The notes: generated by a model not told the origin, from the sequence alone. A DNA stretch of 64,000 nucleotides from Devosia yakushimensis (GCF_030159855.1 NZ_BSNG01000001.1:1550001-1614000); one strand, 5' to 3'. Positions 17,802 to 26,707 are shown, numbered from the stretch's first letter. A program made the numbers and translations.

Positions 17802-18440
17802 TCACCGCTTGCGTGCGACGATGTAGGGCAGGCTTTCGTTGCCCTTGCTGGCATGGCTCTCGGTGGCGAGAATCTCAAAACCCGCATCGGCCAGGTATTG
17901 GCTCAGCTCATTCGCCCGGAAAGCGCTGGCATGGGGCGCTTGACCTATCGCGTGCATGGCGGGCAACAGCACGAGCCGTATGAGCGGGTTCATATCGCCA
18001 AGGCAGGGGGTCTTGGAAATAAACAGGCCGCCGGTCTCGAGCAATGTATTGATGCGCCGAAGCGTGCCGGGCAGATCGCGCACCAGATGCAGATAGTTGA
18101 ACCCCAGCACGGCTTGGACCTGCATGGCCTCGGCAGCGAGCTCCTCCGCAATCGCCACGCGGAAGGTGAGCCCGGAAATGGGCGCCGCACTGTTCTTTTC
18201 CCTCGCGATCGCGATCATCTCGGGGGATATGTCGGTGGCGACATAGCTTCGGACATTGCCGGCGAGCAGCAGGGCGGTCGACCCCGTGCCGCACCCCAAT
18301 TCCAAAACCTGGTCGTCGGGCCTTAGATAATCACGCGTCCTGGCCAGCGTTCGCTCGTATCCCGCCTGATCGGCAACCGGCGCCGCAGCATAGCGCCGCG
18401 ATGTACGGTCCCAGAAACGTGCATCGTTTGCGGTATTCAT
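17802..18440 (-). CDS. Class I SAM-dependent methyltransferase
   Basis: Cytosolic methyltransferase, 212 aa. Motif I is VLELGCGTGSTALLL, followed by VATDISPEMIAIARE (acidic residue binding the ribose) and the GFNYLHLVRD post-motif segment. The ATG at 18440 is chosen for an AAGGAG sequence seven bases upstream; another ATG at 18455 has none. It lies 33 bases after the tetR gene on the same strand and probably shares its transcript. The acceptor is unknown; the association with a TetR regulator and an MFS exporter suggests modification of a small toxic molecule. Confidence 0.85.
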   Translation of the reverse strand: MNTANDARFWDRTSRRYAAAPVADQAGYERTLARTRDYLRPDDQVLELGCGTGSTALLLAGNVRSYVATDISPEMIAIAREKNSAAPISGLTFRVAIAEELAAEAMQVQAVLGFNYLHLVRDLPGTLRRINTLLETGGLFISKTPCLGDMNPLIRLVLLPAMHAIGQAPHASAFRANELSQYLADAGFEILATESHASKGNESLPYIVARKR

Positions 18441-18473
18441 ATAAGGCTCCTTCAATTCCGCGTGGGCGCGCTA

Positions 18474-19019
18474 TCAGCTGGTCACCTTGGCGATCAGGGC
18501 CCGGACTTCGCCGATGGGGATCAGGTCCTTGCGTGCGAAATTATGAATTGTGGTGCCCTCGATGATCGAATCGAGTGCCCGAGCCGTCTGGGCGTCGAAA
18601 TGCGTCTCCAGCGCCGCCCGGCTCCGCGCCATCCAATCCGCGACGAGCGACTTCAATTCATGGTGCCGGGCCATATAGGCATAGAGCTCCAGCTGCAGCG
18701 TCATGTTCCGGTCGGTGAGCCAGACGTCTCCACAGATGATCCGAACGACCGCCTCCCGCGCTTCCTCCACATTCCTGGCAGCTTCCAGCGTGATCCTGAA
18801 GCTCTCGGAAATCTCCTGTGAGAGCTGCTTGAACGCTTCGGCAATCACCTCCTCAAGGCTGGCGAAGTGGTAGGTCATCGAACCCAATGGCACGTCTGCC
18901 GCCTCGGCGATGCGTCGATGCGTGGTACCGGCCACGCCCTGTTCGGCGATAACGTCCAGGGCGGTGGCGATGATGCGGTTGCGTCTGTCCGGCTCGTACC
19001 GGCGGCTGAGCTTGGTCAT
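18474..19019 (-). CDS. TetR-family transcriptional regulator
   Basis: Repressor, 181 aa. The N-terminal helix-turn-helix is clear: RRNRIIATALDVIAEQGVAG, then TTHRRIAEAADVPLGSMTYHF. The ligand-binding C-terminal domain is divergent, as is normal. It is divergent from the MFS transporter gene, with a 143-base gap that contains inverted repeats suited to be its operator, and it is followed by the methyltransferase gene. The likely role is repression of both transcripts until a ligand binds. Confidence 0.9.
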   Translation of the reverse strand: MTKLSRRYEPDRRNRIIATALDVIAEQGVAGTTHRRIAEAADVPLGSMTYHFASLEEVIAEAFKQLSQEISESFRITLEAARNVEEAREAVVRIICGDVWLTDRNMTLQLELYAYMARHHELKSLVADWMARSRAALETHFDAQTARALDSIIEGTTIHNFARKDLIPIGEVRALIAKVTS

Positions 19020-19067
19020 GCTTCGATCATGTCCTGCAATGGCAATGATTCCAACCCATCACCCGTT

Positions 19068-19100
19068 GCGTACATATGTACTATAGTGTATCGGATACGC
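19068..19100. promoter_or_regulatory. Probable TetR operator between tetR and the MFS gene
   Basis: GTACATATGTAC (19070-19081) is a perfect 12-bp palindrome. GTATC (19088-19092) and GATAC (19094-19098) form a second inverted repeat, and GCGTA (19068-19072) and TACGC (19096-19100) bracket both. The paired sites lie in the divergent promoter region, as expected for a TetR protein controlling itself and its neighbour. Confidence 0.5.
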
Positions 19101-19162
19101 AAAACTTGGGGTCAGTATCGCCGGAATCGACCGGGCGAGGACCATACCGGCAGGGACGGATC

Positions 19163-20332
19163 ATGAGCAGCATTTCCATCGACGCGTCTCAGCATGCTCC
19201 ATCGGGCTCGCGCGAGCAGTGGTCGACACGGGCTGTTTTCCTTGTTGCTGGCCTGGCGATGGCCGCCTGGGCGCCGCTCGTTCCCTTTGCCAAGGATAGG
19301 GTTGGCGTGGAGGAGGGGGCATTCGGCGTCCTTCTGCTGTGCCTGGGCCTTGGCTCGATCCTCGCCATGCCGGTAACGGGCATACTTGCAAGCCGCCATG
19401 GTTGCCGACGGGTCACGGCCTGCGCGACCGTGGTCCTCGCGGCCGCTGTGCCTCTCCTGGCGATCGCGGACACCGTCGTCGCCCTGGCGCTATCCCTTGC
19501 GCTTTTTGGCGCCAGCGTTGGTACACTCGACGTCGCCATGAATATTCAGGCGGTCATGGTCGAAAAGGACAGCGGTCGAAACATGATGTCGGGTTTCCAT
19601 GGTCTCTTCAGCGTGGGCGGCATCTTCGGTGCTGGTGGGGTCAGCCTGCTGCTTGCCACGGGCCTCAGCCCGCTCAATGCGACATTCATCGTCAGCGCCA
19701 TGCTGCTCCTTCTCTTGCTCGCATCCTGGAAGGGCCTGCTTCCCTATGGCAATCGGGACGAGGCGGGCACTCCGGCTTTCGTCATGCCGCGCGGCATTGT
19801 CCTGTTGATCGGCTTGCTCTGCTTCCTGGTTTTCCTGGGGGAGGGCGCCGTGCTCGATTGGAGCGCGATCTTCCTCATTGGCGCCCATGGTGTCGAGGAG
19901 ACGCAGGCGGGCTTCGGCTACACACTCTTCGCCGTGGCCATGGCAATCGGCCGCCTCTTTGGCGATCACCTGGTTAAGGCCATGGGCGGAACCAGGATTG
20001 TCGTCCTGGGCGGGGCATTGGGCGCGCTTGGTTTTTGCCTTGCTGTCTTTGCTCCCACCCAGCCACTGGCATTTGCCGGCTTCCTCCTGGTGGGATTGGG
20101 TGCTTCGAACATTGTGCCGGTCTTCTTCACCGCCGCGGGCGAGCAGAAGCGCATGCCACAAAGCCTGGCGATCGCAGCAATCACCACGATGGGTTATGCG
20201 GGGATTTTGGTCGGGCCCGCAGCAATCGGCTTCGTTGGCCAACACTGGAGCCTTGCCACCGGCTTTATTCTCGTTGCCATCGGCCTGGCATTCGTCGCCA
20301 TAACCGGCCCAATCGCATCACGCCGAGGTTGA
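19163..20332 (+). CDS. MFS transporter (YbjJ-like)
   Basis: Twelve-helix major facilitator, 389 aa. The start at 19163 (MSSISIDAS) removes an upstream in-frame leader that would cover the operator. After a polar N terminus the first helix reads VFLVAGLAMAAWAPLVPFAK; the loop LASRHGCRRVTA matches the MFS signature between helices 2 and 3, and GRLFGDHLVKAMGG repeats it in the second half. Proteins of this branch (YbjJ type) are often next to a TetR gene and are presumed exporters. The sequence after the stop holds a small GTTGCAG/CTGCAAC hairpin (20388-20404) but no T-run. Confidence 0.88.
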   Translation: MSSISIDASQHAPSGSREQWSTRAVFLVAGLAMAAWAPLVPFAKDRVGVEEGAFGVLLLCLGLGSILAMPVTGILASRHGCRRVTACATVVLAAAVPLLAIADTVVALALSLALFGASVGTLDVAMNIQAVMVEKDSGRNMMSGFHGLFSVGGIFGAGGVSLLLATGLSPLNATFIVSAMLLLLLLASWKGLLPYGNRDEAGTPAFVMPRGIVLLIGLLCFLVFLGEGAVLDWSAIFLIGAHGVEETQAGFGYTLFAVAMAIGRLFGDHLVKAMGGTRIVVLGGALGALGFCLAVFAPTQPLAFAGFLLVGLGASNIVPVFFTAAGEQKRMPQSLAIAAITTMGYAGILVGPAAIGFVGQHWSLATGFILVAIGLAFVAITGPIASRRG

Positions 20333-20432
20333 TCCCGAGGCAGGAAGGCCAGCTGGGCAGGGCAGAATGGCAGCCGTTTGCATCACAGTTGCAGCGTCTG
20401 CAACGTCCGTTTCTCGCCACACGCACAATTCG

Positions 20433-20448
20433 CATAATATATATTATG
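20433..20448. promoter_or_regulatory. AT-rich perfect palindrome in an intergenic gap
   Basis: CATAATAT/ATATTATG is a perfect 16-bp palindrome in an otherwise GC-rich 165-base gap between two converging genes. It is not at a start codon. It could be an operator or a remnant of a lost gene's promoter. Confidence 0.35.
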
Positions 20449-20497
20449 GAACTAACGGATGCGCCGAAACCCCAGGTTTCCGGCCAATCCGACGCCC

Positions 20498-21334
20498 CTA
20501 GAGGTTGAGAATGCGTCCGGCCAGGATGTCGATCTGCATGCCGTCGAACGCTGGCATGACGTTGCCAGGCGTGGATGCATCGGTGGCCCGGTAATCGAGG
20601 TCGATATGCATATTGGTCAGCACCGCCTGCTGCGGTGCGAACCTGCCGATCAGGTCCAGCGTCTCCGGCAGGCTCAGATGGCTGGGATGTGGCGTCGGTC
20701 GCAATGCGTCGATCACCCAAAGCGCTAGTCCCGTTATCGCCTCGTGCGATTGCGCCGGAAATCCCGACAGATCGCAGCAATAGGCAAAGTCGGCGATCCG
20801 GAAGCCCAGCGATGTGATATCGCCATGCGCCTGTTCGAATGATTGCACCGCGATAGTGCCGCCCGGTCCCTCAACGATGATTTCGGCCCCGGCCTCGATC
20901 TCATGGGCATTGAGGATCGGCGGATAGGAACTTCCTGGCGGAGCCGCGAAGCAATAGCCGAAGGCCTCGCGAATGCGTGCCCCGGTGGCCTGGGTGAAAT
21001 AGACGTCGACCAGCCGTCGATTGTGCAGAGCCAGAACCCGCAGATCGTCGATGCCATGTGTATGGTCGGCGTGCTCATGGGTGTAGAATACGGCCTCGAC
21101 ACGATCGACCTCCGCGTCGAGAAGTTGCTCCCGCAAATCGCAGCCGGTGTCGATGAGCACGCGCGTCGGCTCGTTGCTGCCTTCACTCCAGCCTTCGACC
21201 AGCAATGAGCAGCGGCGGCGCCGGTTGCGCGGCTCGGCCGGATCGCAATCACCCCAGACATTGCCAATGCGCGGCACGCCGCCCGACGAGCCGCATCCCA
21301 GGATCGTCGCGATGATCCTTTGTGCAGCCGGCAT
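20498..21334 (-). CDS. MBL-fold metal-dependent hydrolase (PhnP-like)
   Basis: Metallo-beta-lactamase-fold phosphodiesterase-like protein, 278 aa. It opens with the ATILGCGSSGGVPRIGNVWG segment typical of the PhnP-related group, then has the metal motif THEHADHTHGIDDLR and later His/Asp ligands (YCCDLSGFP; TNMHIDLDY). Its ATG directly abuts the tatD stop (21335), so it is the last gene of the long operon rlpA-dacC-tmk-holB-metG-tatD. The same partner follows tatD in many Hyphomicrobiales, but the physiological substrate is not established; a cyclic-nucleotide or phosphodiester substrate is likely. Confidence 0.88.
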   Translation of the reverse strand: MPAAQRIIATILGCGSSGGVPRIGNVWGDCDPAEPRNRRRRCSLLVEGWSEGSNEPTRVLIDTGCDLREQLLDAEVDRVEAVFYTHEHADHTHGIDDLRVLALHNRRLVDVYFTQATGARIREAFGYCFAAPPGSSYPPILNAHEIEAGAEIIVEGPGGTIAVQSFEQAHGDITSLGFRIADFAYCCDLSGFPAQSHEAITGLALWVIDALRPTPHPSHLSLPETLDLIGRFAPQQAVLTNMHIDLDYRATDASTPGNVMPAFDGMQIDILAGRILNL

Positions 21335-22117
21335 CTAGGCGCTCAAGCCGGTTTTCGAGAAAAGCCGCGCGAAATTCGCCGTAGACTGCTGACCGAGCGT
21401 CGCCAGGTCTATGCCCCGGACTTCGGCCAATTTCTCGGCTGTATGCCGAACGAAGGAAGGCTCGTTGGACTCGCCGCGATGCGGGATCGGCGCGAGATAC
21501 GGAGCATCGGTCTCCACAAGATAGCGGTCGGCCGGAACGATCTTGGCCACCTCGCGAATTTCCTCGGCATTCCTGAAGGTTATGATGCCCGAAAACGAGA
21601 TGTAGCCACCCAGGGCAAGCGCGCGCTTCGCCAGGTCTGCTCCGGCCGTGAAGCAATGCAAAACAAAGGGGAAGGCCCCCTGCCCGCTTTCTTCCTCGAG
21701 GATCGCCGCCATGTCATCGTCGGCCGAGCGGCTGTGGATAACCAGTGGAAGACCTGTGGATCGGGCTGCCGCGATATGCCGGCGCAGACCCGTTGCCTGC
21801 GCCTCACGCGGCGCATTGTCATAGTAGTAATCCAGCCCCGCCTCACCGATCGCAACGCAGCGCGGATGGGCAGAAAGCCTGATCAGATCGTCGGCCTGGA
21901 TATGCAATTCCTGATCCGCATTATGCGGATGCGTCCCAACCGAACACCAGACGTTCGGGAAACGTTCCGCGATGGCGGCATAAGTGGAAAAGTTATCCAC
22001 ACGTGTGGATATCGTCACCATGCCGGTGACGCCGGCCGCCGCCGCGCGCGCCATCACGCCCTCGATATCGCCAGCGAGAGCATCGAAGTCGAGATGGCAA
22101 TGGCTGTCGATCAGCAT
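21335..22117 (-). CDS. tatD: TatD-family metal-dependent deoxyribonuclease
   Basis: Metal-dependent DNase of the amidohydrolase-like TatD family, 260 aa. It starts MLIDSHCHLDFDALAGD with the first metal site HxH, then has CSVGTHPHNAD, the EAGLDYYYD motif (conserved Glu), IHSRSADDD, LHCFTAG and a final DAPYLAP. All key metal ligands are present. It begins two bases after the metG stop. Relatives (YcfH/YabD) sit in the same operon position in many bacteria. Confidence 0.94.
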   Translation of the reverse strand: MLIDSHCHLDFDALAGDIEGVMARAAAAGVTGMVTISTRVDNFSTYAAIAERFPNVWCSVGTHPHNADQELHIQADDLIRLSAHPRCVAIGEAGLDYYYDNAPREAQATGLRRHIAAARSTGLPLVIHSRSADDDMAAILEEESGQGAFPFVLHCFTAGADLAKRALALGGYISFSGIITFRNAEEIREVAKIVPADRYLVETDAPYLAPIPHRGESNEPSFVRHTAEKLAEVRGIDLATLGQQSTANFARLFSKTGLSA

Positions 22118-22119
22118 GG

Positions 22120-23667
22120 TCAGGAAGCCTTGCGCTCGAGCCGTGCAAAAACGCCCTGCGGCGCCGGCAATGGCGTGCCGGAGTGCAGCCCCTTGGAGAC
22201 TTGCGCCGCGGCCAGCGTGCGTTCGTCGGCGGGAACGGCCAACTGATCAAGGATTGCATTGGCCGACTGCGGCACGAAGGCGAGCAGCGGAATGGTCAGC
22301 CTGCGGACGACGTCTGCCGTGAGATAAAGCACCGAGCCCATGCGCGCCGGATCGGTCTTCTTGAGCGCCCACGGCTCCTGGGCCGCGAAATAGTTATTAG
22401 CCGCGCTCAATGCGGAAATGATCGCACCAGCGCCCTCATGCACCAACTGGGCATCCATGGCCCTTTGCGCTTCGGCCAGCGCGGCATCGACCTGCTCCAC
22501 GATGGCATCGTCATCCGGCGTGGCCCCGGCATATTCAGGAACCAGCCCGTCACAGTTCTTGTTGATCATGGACAGCGAGCGCTGTGCCAGATTGCCCAGA
22601 TTGTTCGCAAGATCTGCATTGACACGGTTGACCAGCTTGTCGCGGCTATAATCGCCATCCTGGCCGAACGAAACCTCGCGCAGCAGGAAATAGCGGAGCT
22701 GATCGACGCCAAATTCCTCAGCAAGTTCAAACGGGTCGACGACATTGCCAAGAGATTTGCTCATCTTCTGGCCGTCGACGGTCAGGAAGCCATGCGCAAA
22801 TACACGATGCTGCACCTCAATGCCCGCGCTCATGAGGAAGGCAGGCCAATAGACGGTGTGGAAGCGGATAATATCCTTGCCGATGACATGCAGGTTCGCC
22901 GGCCAGAACTTTTTGAACAGCTCGCTCTGCTCGTCCGGGAAGCCAACGCCGGTGATGTAATTGGTCAGTGCATCAACCCACACATACATAATGTGCTCTG
23001 CCGCATCTGGAACCGGTATGCCCCAGTTGAACGTCGTACGGGAAATAGAGAGGTCTCTAAGCCCGCCTTTGATAAAGGACAGCACCTCATTCCACCGCTC
23101 CTTCGGAGCGAGAAAATCCGGGTTGCCCTCGAAAAGGTCGATCAGCTTCTGCTGATACGCGGACAGGCGGAAAAAATAGCTAGGCTCAACTACCCATTCC
23201 ACTTCGGCGCCCGTGGGTGCAAACTTCTTGCCGCCGGTCCCTTCCGTCAGCTCTTCTTCATCGAAATAGGCCTCGTCTCGAACCGAGTACCAGCCTTCAT
23301 AGCCACCCAGATAGATGTCGCCATTATCCACCATTCTTTGCCAGATGGCCTGGCTGGCCGCATAGTGGCGCGGCTCCTCGGTGTGAATGAAGTCATCATT
23401 GGAGATGTTCAGCACGCCCGTCAGACGACGGAACTCGGCAGTGTTGCGATCAGCCAGCTCGCGGACGCTAGTGTTCTGTGCCGCCGCGGTCTGCACCATC
23501 TTGATGCCGTGATAGTCAGTGCCGGTTAGAAAATAGGTGTCACGGCCGCTTAGGCGCGCCCAGCGGGCGATGGCGTCGGTTGCTATCAGCTCATAGGCAT
23601 AACCGATATGTGGCAGGCCGTTGGGATACGCAATTGCTGTGGTGACGTAGAAGGGCTTTGCGGTCAT
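22120..23667 (-). CDS. metG: Methionyl-tRNA synthetase
   Basis: Class I aminoacyl-tRNA synthetase, 515 aa, the zinc-free short type without the C-terminal tRNA-binding domain. KMSKS is perfect (GQKMSKSLGN). Unusually, the HIGH motif reads HIGY (residues 20-23) and the nearby conserved DEHG reads DYHG (residues 51-54); the codons were checked on the reverse complement (Tyr codons at 23599-23601 and 23512-23514). The rest of the catalytic core, the WNEVLSF region and the anticodon-binding domain look normal. It overlaps holB by four bases and precedes tatD. As the only MetRS in view it is presumably functional. Confidence 0.95.
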   Translation of the reverse strand: MTAKPFYVTTAIAYPNGLPHIGYAYELIATDAIARWARLSGRDTYFLTGTDYHGIKMVQTAAAQNTSVRELADRNTAEFRRLTGVLNISNDDFIHTEEPRHYAASQAIWQRMVDNGDIYLGGYEGWYSVRDEAYFDEEELTEGTGGKKFAPTGAEVEWVVEPSYFFRLSAYQQKLIDLFEGNPDFLAPKERWNEVLSFIKGGLRDLSISRTTFNWGIPVPDAAEHIMYVWVDALTNYITGVGFPDEQSELFKKFWPANLHVIGKDIIRFHTVYWPAFLMSAGIEVQHRVFAHGFLTVDGQKMSKSLGNVVDPFELAEEFGVDQLRYFLLREVSFGQDGDYSRDKLVNRVNADLANNLGNLAQRSLSMINKNCDGLVPEYAGATPDDDAIVEQVDAALAEAQRAMDAQLVHEGAGAIISALSAANNYFAAQEPWALKKTDPARMGSVLYLTADVVRRLTIPLLAFVPQSANAILDQLAVPADERTLAAAQVSKGLHSGTPLPAPQGVFARLERKAS

Positions 23668-24692
23668 CGGGGCTCGGCGGAAACGGGAACGGTCAGAGAA
23701 ACATGCTTCCTGATCGCATTGAAAATGGCGGCCAGCGTCTGTTTCATATCCAGATTGATGCTGTCAGCCTCGGCAAGCAGGGCGTGCGCCTTGTCCCATA
23801 GGTCGTTGGCAGAGGCAAGCCGCATGCGGGCGCCGGGCTGCATGGCCGCGTTGCGGGCCTCGTCGGCCATCCAGTCGTCCAGCATCTCGCGGGCAAACGA
23901 AAGTTCGGTGCTTTGGGCATCGGCGCCCAAGGCATCTGCCAGTTGCAGGCCCACGCCGGCAGGATGGCGCAGCGGATCGGCCAGCCAGGCCTGAAGCGCG
24001 CCGAGCGCGGAATCGGCATCGAGCGCCAGCGTTTCAAATGCCCGGCGCGGCCGTCCGCCCGCCAGTGCAACAGCGCGCTGTAAGGCTGCCTCATCGATAG
24101 CGCCCCCCTGCTCCATCAGCACAGCTGCAACGTCCGTATCCGCAATCGGGCGCAGCGCCAGATTGTGACAGCGCGATTTGATGGTGGGCAGCAATTGCCC
24201 CGGCCGATGCGACACCAGCAGGAATGTCGTGTCCGCCGGCGGCTCCTCAAGCGTTTTCAGCAAGGCATTGGCGGCGGAGGGATTGCAGTCATCGATGCTA
24301 TCGATAATAGCCACCCGCTGCCCTGCCCTCCCCCGCGTATGATGGAGAGAATCGCGAACCTCGCGCACGTCTTCCACCCGGATCACCGTGTAATAGCCCT
24401 TACCGTCCTTGGGGCGCCGGCGCAGCAGGAAAAGATTGGGGTGGGACATCGCCGCCACCTGCTCTTCCACCCGGGCAGCATCTTCATCGCCCGTAGCCGC
24501 CAGGATTGCCGCGGCAATCTCGAAGGCGAACGTGGCCTTGCCTATCCCCTGCGGCCCGTGCAGCAGGATAGCGCCCGGCAACCGGCGCTCGGCAATATTG
24601 CCAAAGATGGCGCTGCGCGCTGCATCATGCCCGCGCGCCCGCTGGCGCCGCTCGGGCAGCGGCACATCTTCAAGAGCTTCGGGATCGCTCAT
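23664..24692 (-). CDS. holB: DNA polymerase III subunit delta prime
   Basis: Clamp-loader subunit, 342 aa. The P-loop region is present (LLHGPQGIGKATFAFEI), with SRC in the sensor 1 area (IKSRCHNLALRP) and the conserved LLKTLEEPPADTTFLLVSH segment. The start at 24692 overlaps the tmk stop (ATGA), and the longer frame to 24743 is a shadow of tmk. The zinc-module cysteines seen in E. coli delta prime are not apparent in this copy. It overlaps metG by four bases. Confidence 0.93.
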   Translation of the reverse strand: MSDPEALEDVPLPERRQRARGHDAARSAIFGNIAERRLPGAILLHGPQGIGKATFAFEIAAAILAATGDEDAARVEEQVAAMSHPNLFLLRRRPKDGKGYYTVIRVEDVREVRDSLHHTRGRAGQRVAIIDSIDDCNPSAANALLKTLEEPPADTTFLLVSHRPGQLLPTIKSRCHNLALRPIADTDVAAVLMEQGGAIDEAALQRAVALAGGRPRRAFETLALDADSALGALQAWLADPLRHPAGVGLQLADALGADAQSTELSFAREMLDDWMADEARNAAMQPGARMRLASANDLWDKAHALLAEADSINLDMKQTLAAIFNAIRKHVSLTVPVSAEPR

Positions 24693-25375
24693 GCCTGCGA
24701 ACCGCGCAGCAATTCGGGAAAGCGCTGGCAAACCGCATCCCAAACGGCTGCCTCCAGCGTGTCTTCACTTTGTTCTGCCGTAATCACCACACAGCGATCC
24801 GGGTTGTTACGGGCAATGGCCAGAAACCCTTCGCGCAGCCGCTTGTGCCAGTCGAGTTCTTCCTTCTCGAAGCGGTCGCCGGTCTGCGCCAGGCCATCCT
24901 CGACAGCGCGCAGCGCCACGCGCTTGAACGCGACCTCGGGATCCATGTCCAGAATGATGGTCAGGTCCGGCGTGTGACCATCAAGCGCCAGCGTTTCGAG
25001 GCCGCGGATCAGCTTGTCGTCGACCCCGCCAGTCAGCCCCTGATAGGCGCGCGTGGAATCGTGGAAGCGGTCGGAGATGACCCAGGTGCCGGCCTGCAGA
25101 TTGGGCTCGATCAGCTGTGTGACATGATCCAGCCGCGCCGCCGCAAACAACACGGCTTCCGCACCGGCGCCCCAGCTCTCCGAGCGCCCCTGCAAAATGA
25201 ACGAGCGAATGGCCTCGGCGCGCGGCGTGCCGCCCGGCTCGCGCGTGCGGATGGCTTCGATCGACAGCCGATGCAGATTGGCGAGCAGGCGCTTGACCTG
25301 CGTCGATTTCCCCACGCCTTCGCCACCCTCAAAGGTGATGAAGCGTGCCCGGTTGGTTTTTGGCGCTTCCAGCAT
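24689..25375 (-). CDS. tmk: Thymidylate kinase
   Basis: Phosphorylates dTMP to dTDP; 228 aa. Walker A is FEGGEGVGKSTQVKRL, the DR(Y/H) motif is SDRFHDST-RAYQG, and the LID region follows. The TREPGGT signature is intact. It heads a tight run with holB and metG, the conserved tmk-holB-metG-tatD order. Between it and dacC lies a palindromic repeat (25396-25494). Confidence 0.96.
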   Translation of the reverse strand: MLEAPKTNRARFITFEGGEGVGKSTQVKRLLANLHRLSIEAIRTREPGGTPRAEAIRSFILQGRSESWGAGAEAVLFAAARLDHVTQLIEPNLQAGTWVISDRFHDSTRAYQGLTGGVDDKLIRGLETLALDGHTPDLTIILDMDPEVAFKRVALRAVEDGLAQTGDRFEKEELDWHKRLREGFLAIARNNPDRCVVITAEQSEDTLEAAVWDAVCQRFPELLRGSQA

Positions 25376-25395
25376 CAGCCAGTCTTATCCCAGTC

Positions 25396-25494
25396 CTAGA
25401 GCCATTTCAGCGAAATGCCGAATGGCCCCAATTTCTTGTCTCGTCGCGTTTCCGAACCGCAAAACCGTGGTCACTTTTGCTGGAAACGCTCTAG
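25396..25494. repeat. Palindromic intergenic repeat between dacC and tmk
   Basis: About 99 bases bounded by CTAGAG at the left and CTCTAG at the right, with inverted halves ATTTCAGCGAAAT and TTTGCTGGAAACG and internal CGCGTTTCCGAACCGCAAAA. The pattern resembles a short palindromic repeat I recall as common in Hyphomicrobiales intergenic space. Its right end contains the dacC stop codon (25491-25493). Confidence 0.6.
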
Positions 25495-26636
25495 AGCCAG
25501 CCCAGGGCCAGCTGCTTCAGCGCATCGGTCGCGCGGCGCACGATATCGCCCTGCTCCACCGTTTCGGCAGCAAACAGCGGCGCGGTCTGCACCAATTGGT
25601 CGTCGCAGAACACGCGCAATTCCGCAACCTTGTCGCCGGCATTGACCGGCGGCAGCAATGGTCCGGTATAGACCACCGAAGCGCCAAGGCATTTGCGCGA
25701 GCCGCGCGGCAGGTAAAGCGCGATTTCCCCGTCGCCGACAAGACCAACGCTGCCGCTCGTGCCGCCATAGACATTGGCATAGGCCACGACGGCGCCGTCG
25801 GTATAGGCCGCGACACGCTCAAAAGCACGGGCGCCCCAGGTGATCAGCTTGCGCCCCTCTTCGGTTCGCTCCGCCATGGATTTGAGGCCATGGACCACGG
25901 CAATCAGGCGCCGCCCGCCATCGTCGGTGGAGATCACCGAGCCATAGCCAGCCGCCTCGGTATGGCCGGTCTTGAGCCCGTCGACGCCGATTCCCAGCTC
26001 CACCAGCGAGTTGCGATTGGCCTGCTTGATGCCATTCCACTCCATCTCCGGCTCGGAGAAATAGTGGTAATATTCCGGGAAATCATGGATCAGGTACCGC
26101 GCCAGATCGGCAAGATCCCGGGCCGTTACATGCATCGCGGGGTCCGGCAGGCCGGTGGAATTGGTGAAAACCGAATTCTCCAACCCGATATCCTCGCCAA
26201 GCTCGTTCATCATCGCGGCGAAGCTGGTTTCCGTGCCGGCAATTCCCTCGGCCAGAATGATGGCCGCATCATTGCCGGACTGGATGATGACGGAGCGGAC
26301 GAGGTTTTCGACGCTGATCTTGGAGTTCAGCTCCGCGAACATGGTGGAACCACCCGACGCCGCGCCACCGGTGCGCCAGGCATGTTCGGAGACGAAGAAC
26401 TCGTCGCTCATCTTCACGCGCCCTGCCCGCACCTCGTTGAACACGACGGCAATGGTCATGAGCTTGGCCATGCTGGCCGGCTCCATCGGCAGGTCGGCAT
26501 CTTTCTGGAAAATGACGGTGCCCGACTCCTCATCCATAAGGATGGCGAACTTGGCCTTGGTGTCGAAATTGGCCTGCGCGAAAGCCGGCGCCGTCAGCGT
26601 CAGCAGGACTGCAAAAATCTGTGCGATCAGTTTCAC
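25491..26636 (-). CDS. dacC: D-alanyl-D-alanine carboxypeptidase (PBP5/DacC type)
   Basis: Periplasmic low-molecular-weight penicillin-binding protein trimming peptidoglycan stem peptides; about 381 aa. The three active-site motifs are SMAK (in MEPASMAKLMT), SGN (IIQSGNDAAI) and KTG (GLKTGHTEAAGYG), followed by the PBP5-type C-terminal beta domain. The start is uncertain: a GTG at 26636 gives a clean signal peptide (VKLIAQIFAVLLTLTAPAFA), whereas an ATG at 26690 adds 18 charged residues. It lies 71 bases downstream of rlpA. Confidence 0.9.
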   Translation of the reverse strand: MKLIAQIFAVLLTLTAPAFAQANFDTKAKFAILMDEESGTVIFQKDADLPMEPASMAKLMTIAVVFNEVRAGRVKMSDEFFVSEHAWRTGGAASGGSTMFAELNSKISVENLVRSVIIQSGNDAAIILAEGIAGTETSFAAMMNELGEDIGLENSVFTNSTGLPDPAMHVTARDLADLARYLIHDFPEYYHYFSEPEMEWNGIKQANRNSLVELGIGVDGLKTGHTEAAGYGSVISTDDGGRRLIAVVHGLKSMAERTEEGRKLITWGARAFERVAAYTDGAVVAYANVYGGTSGSVGLVGDGEIALYLPRGSRKCLGASVVYTGPLLPPVNAGDKVAELRVFCDDQLVQTAPLFAAETVEQGDIVRRATDALKQLALGWL

Positions 26637-26707
26637 GAACCAGGCATCCTGTCGGTTGCGGGCCGCGGCCCGGCCGGCACCAAGGATCACCGCGCCGGTT
26701 CTATAAA

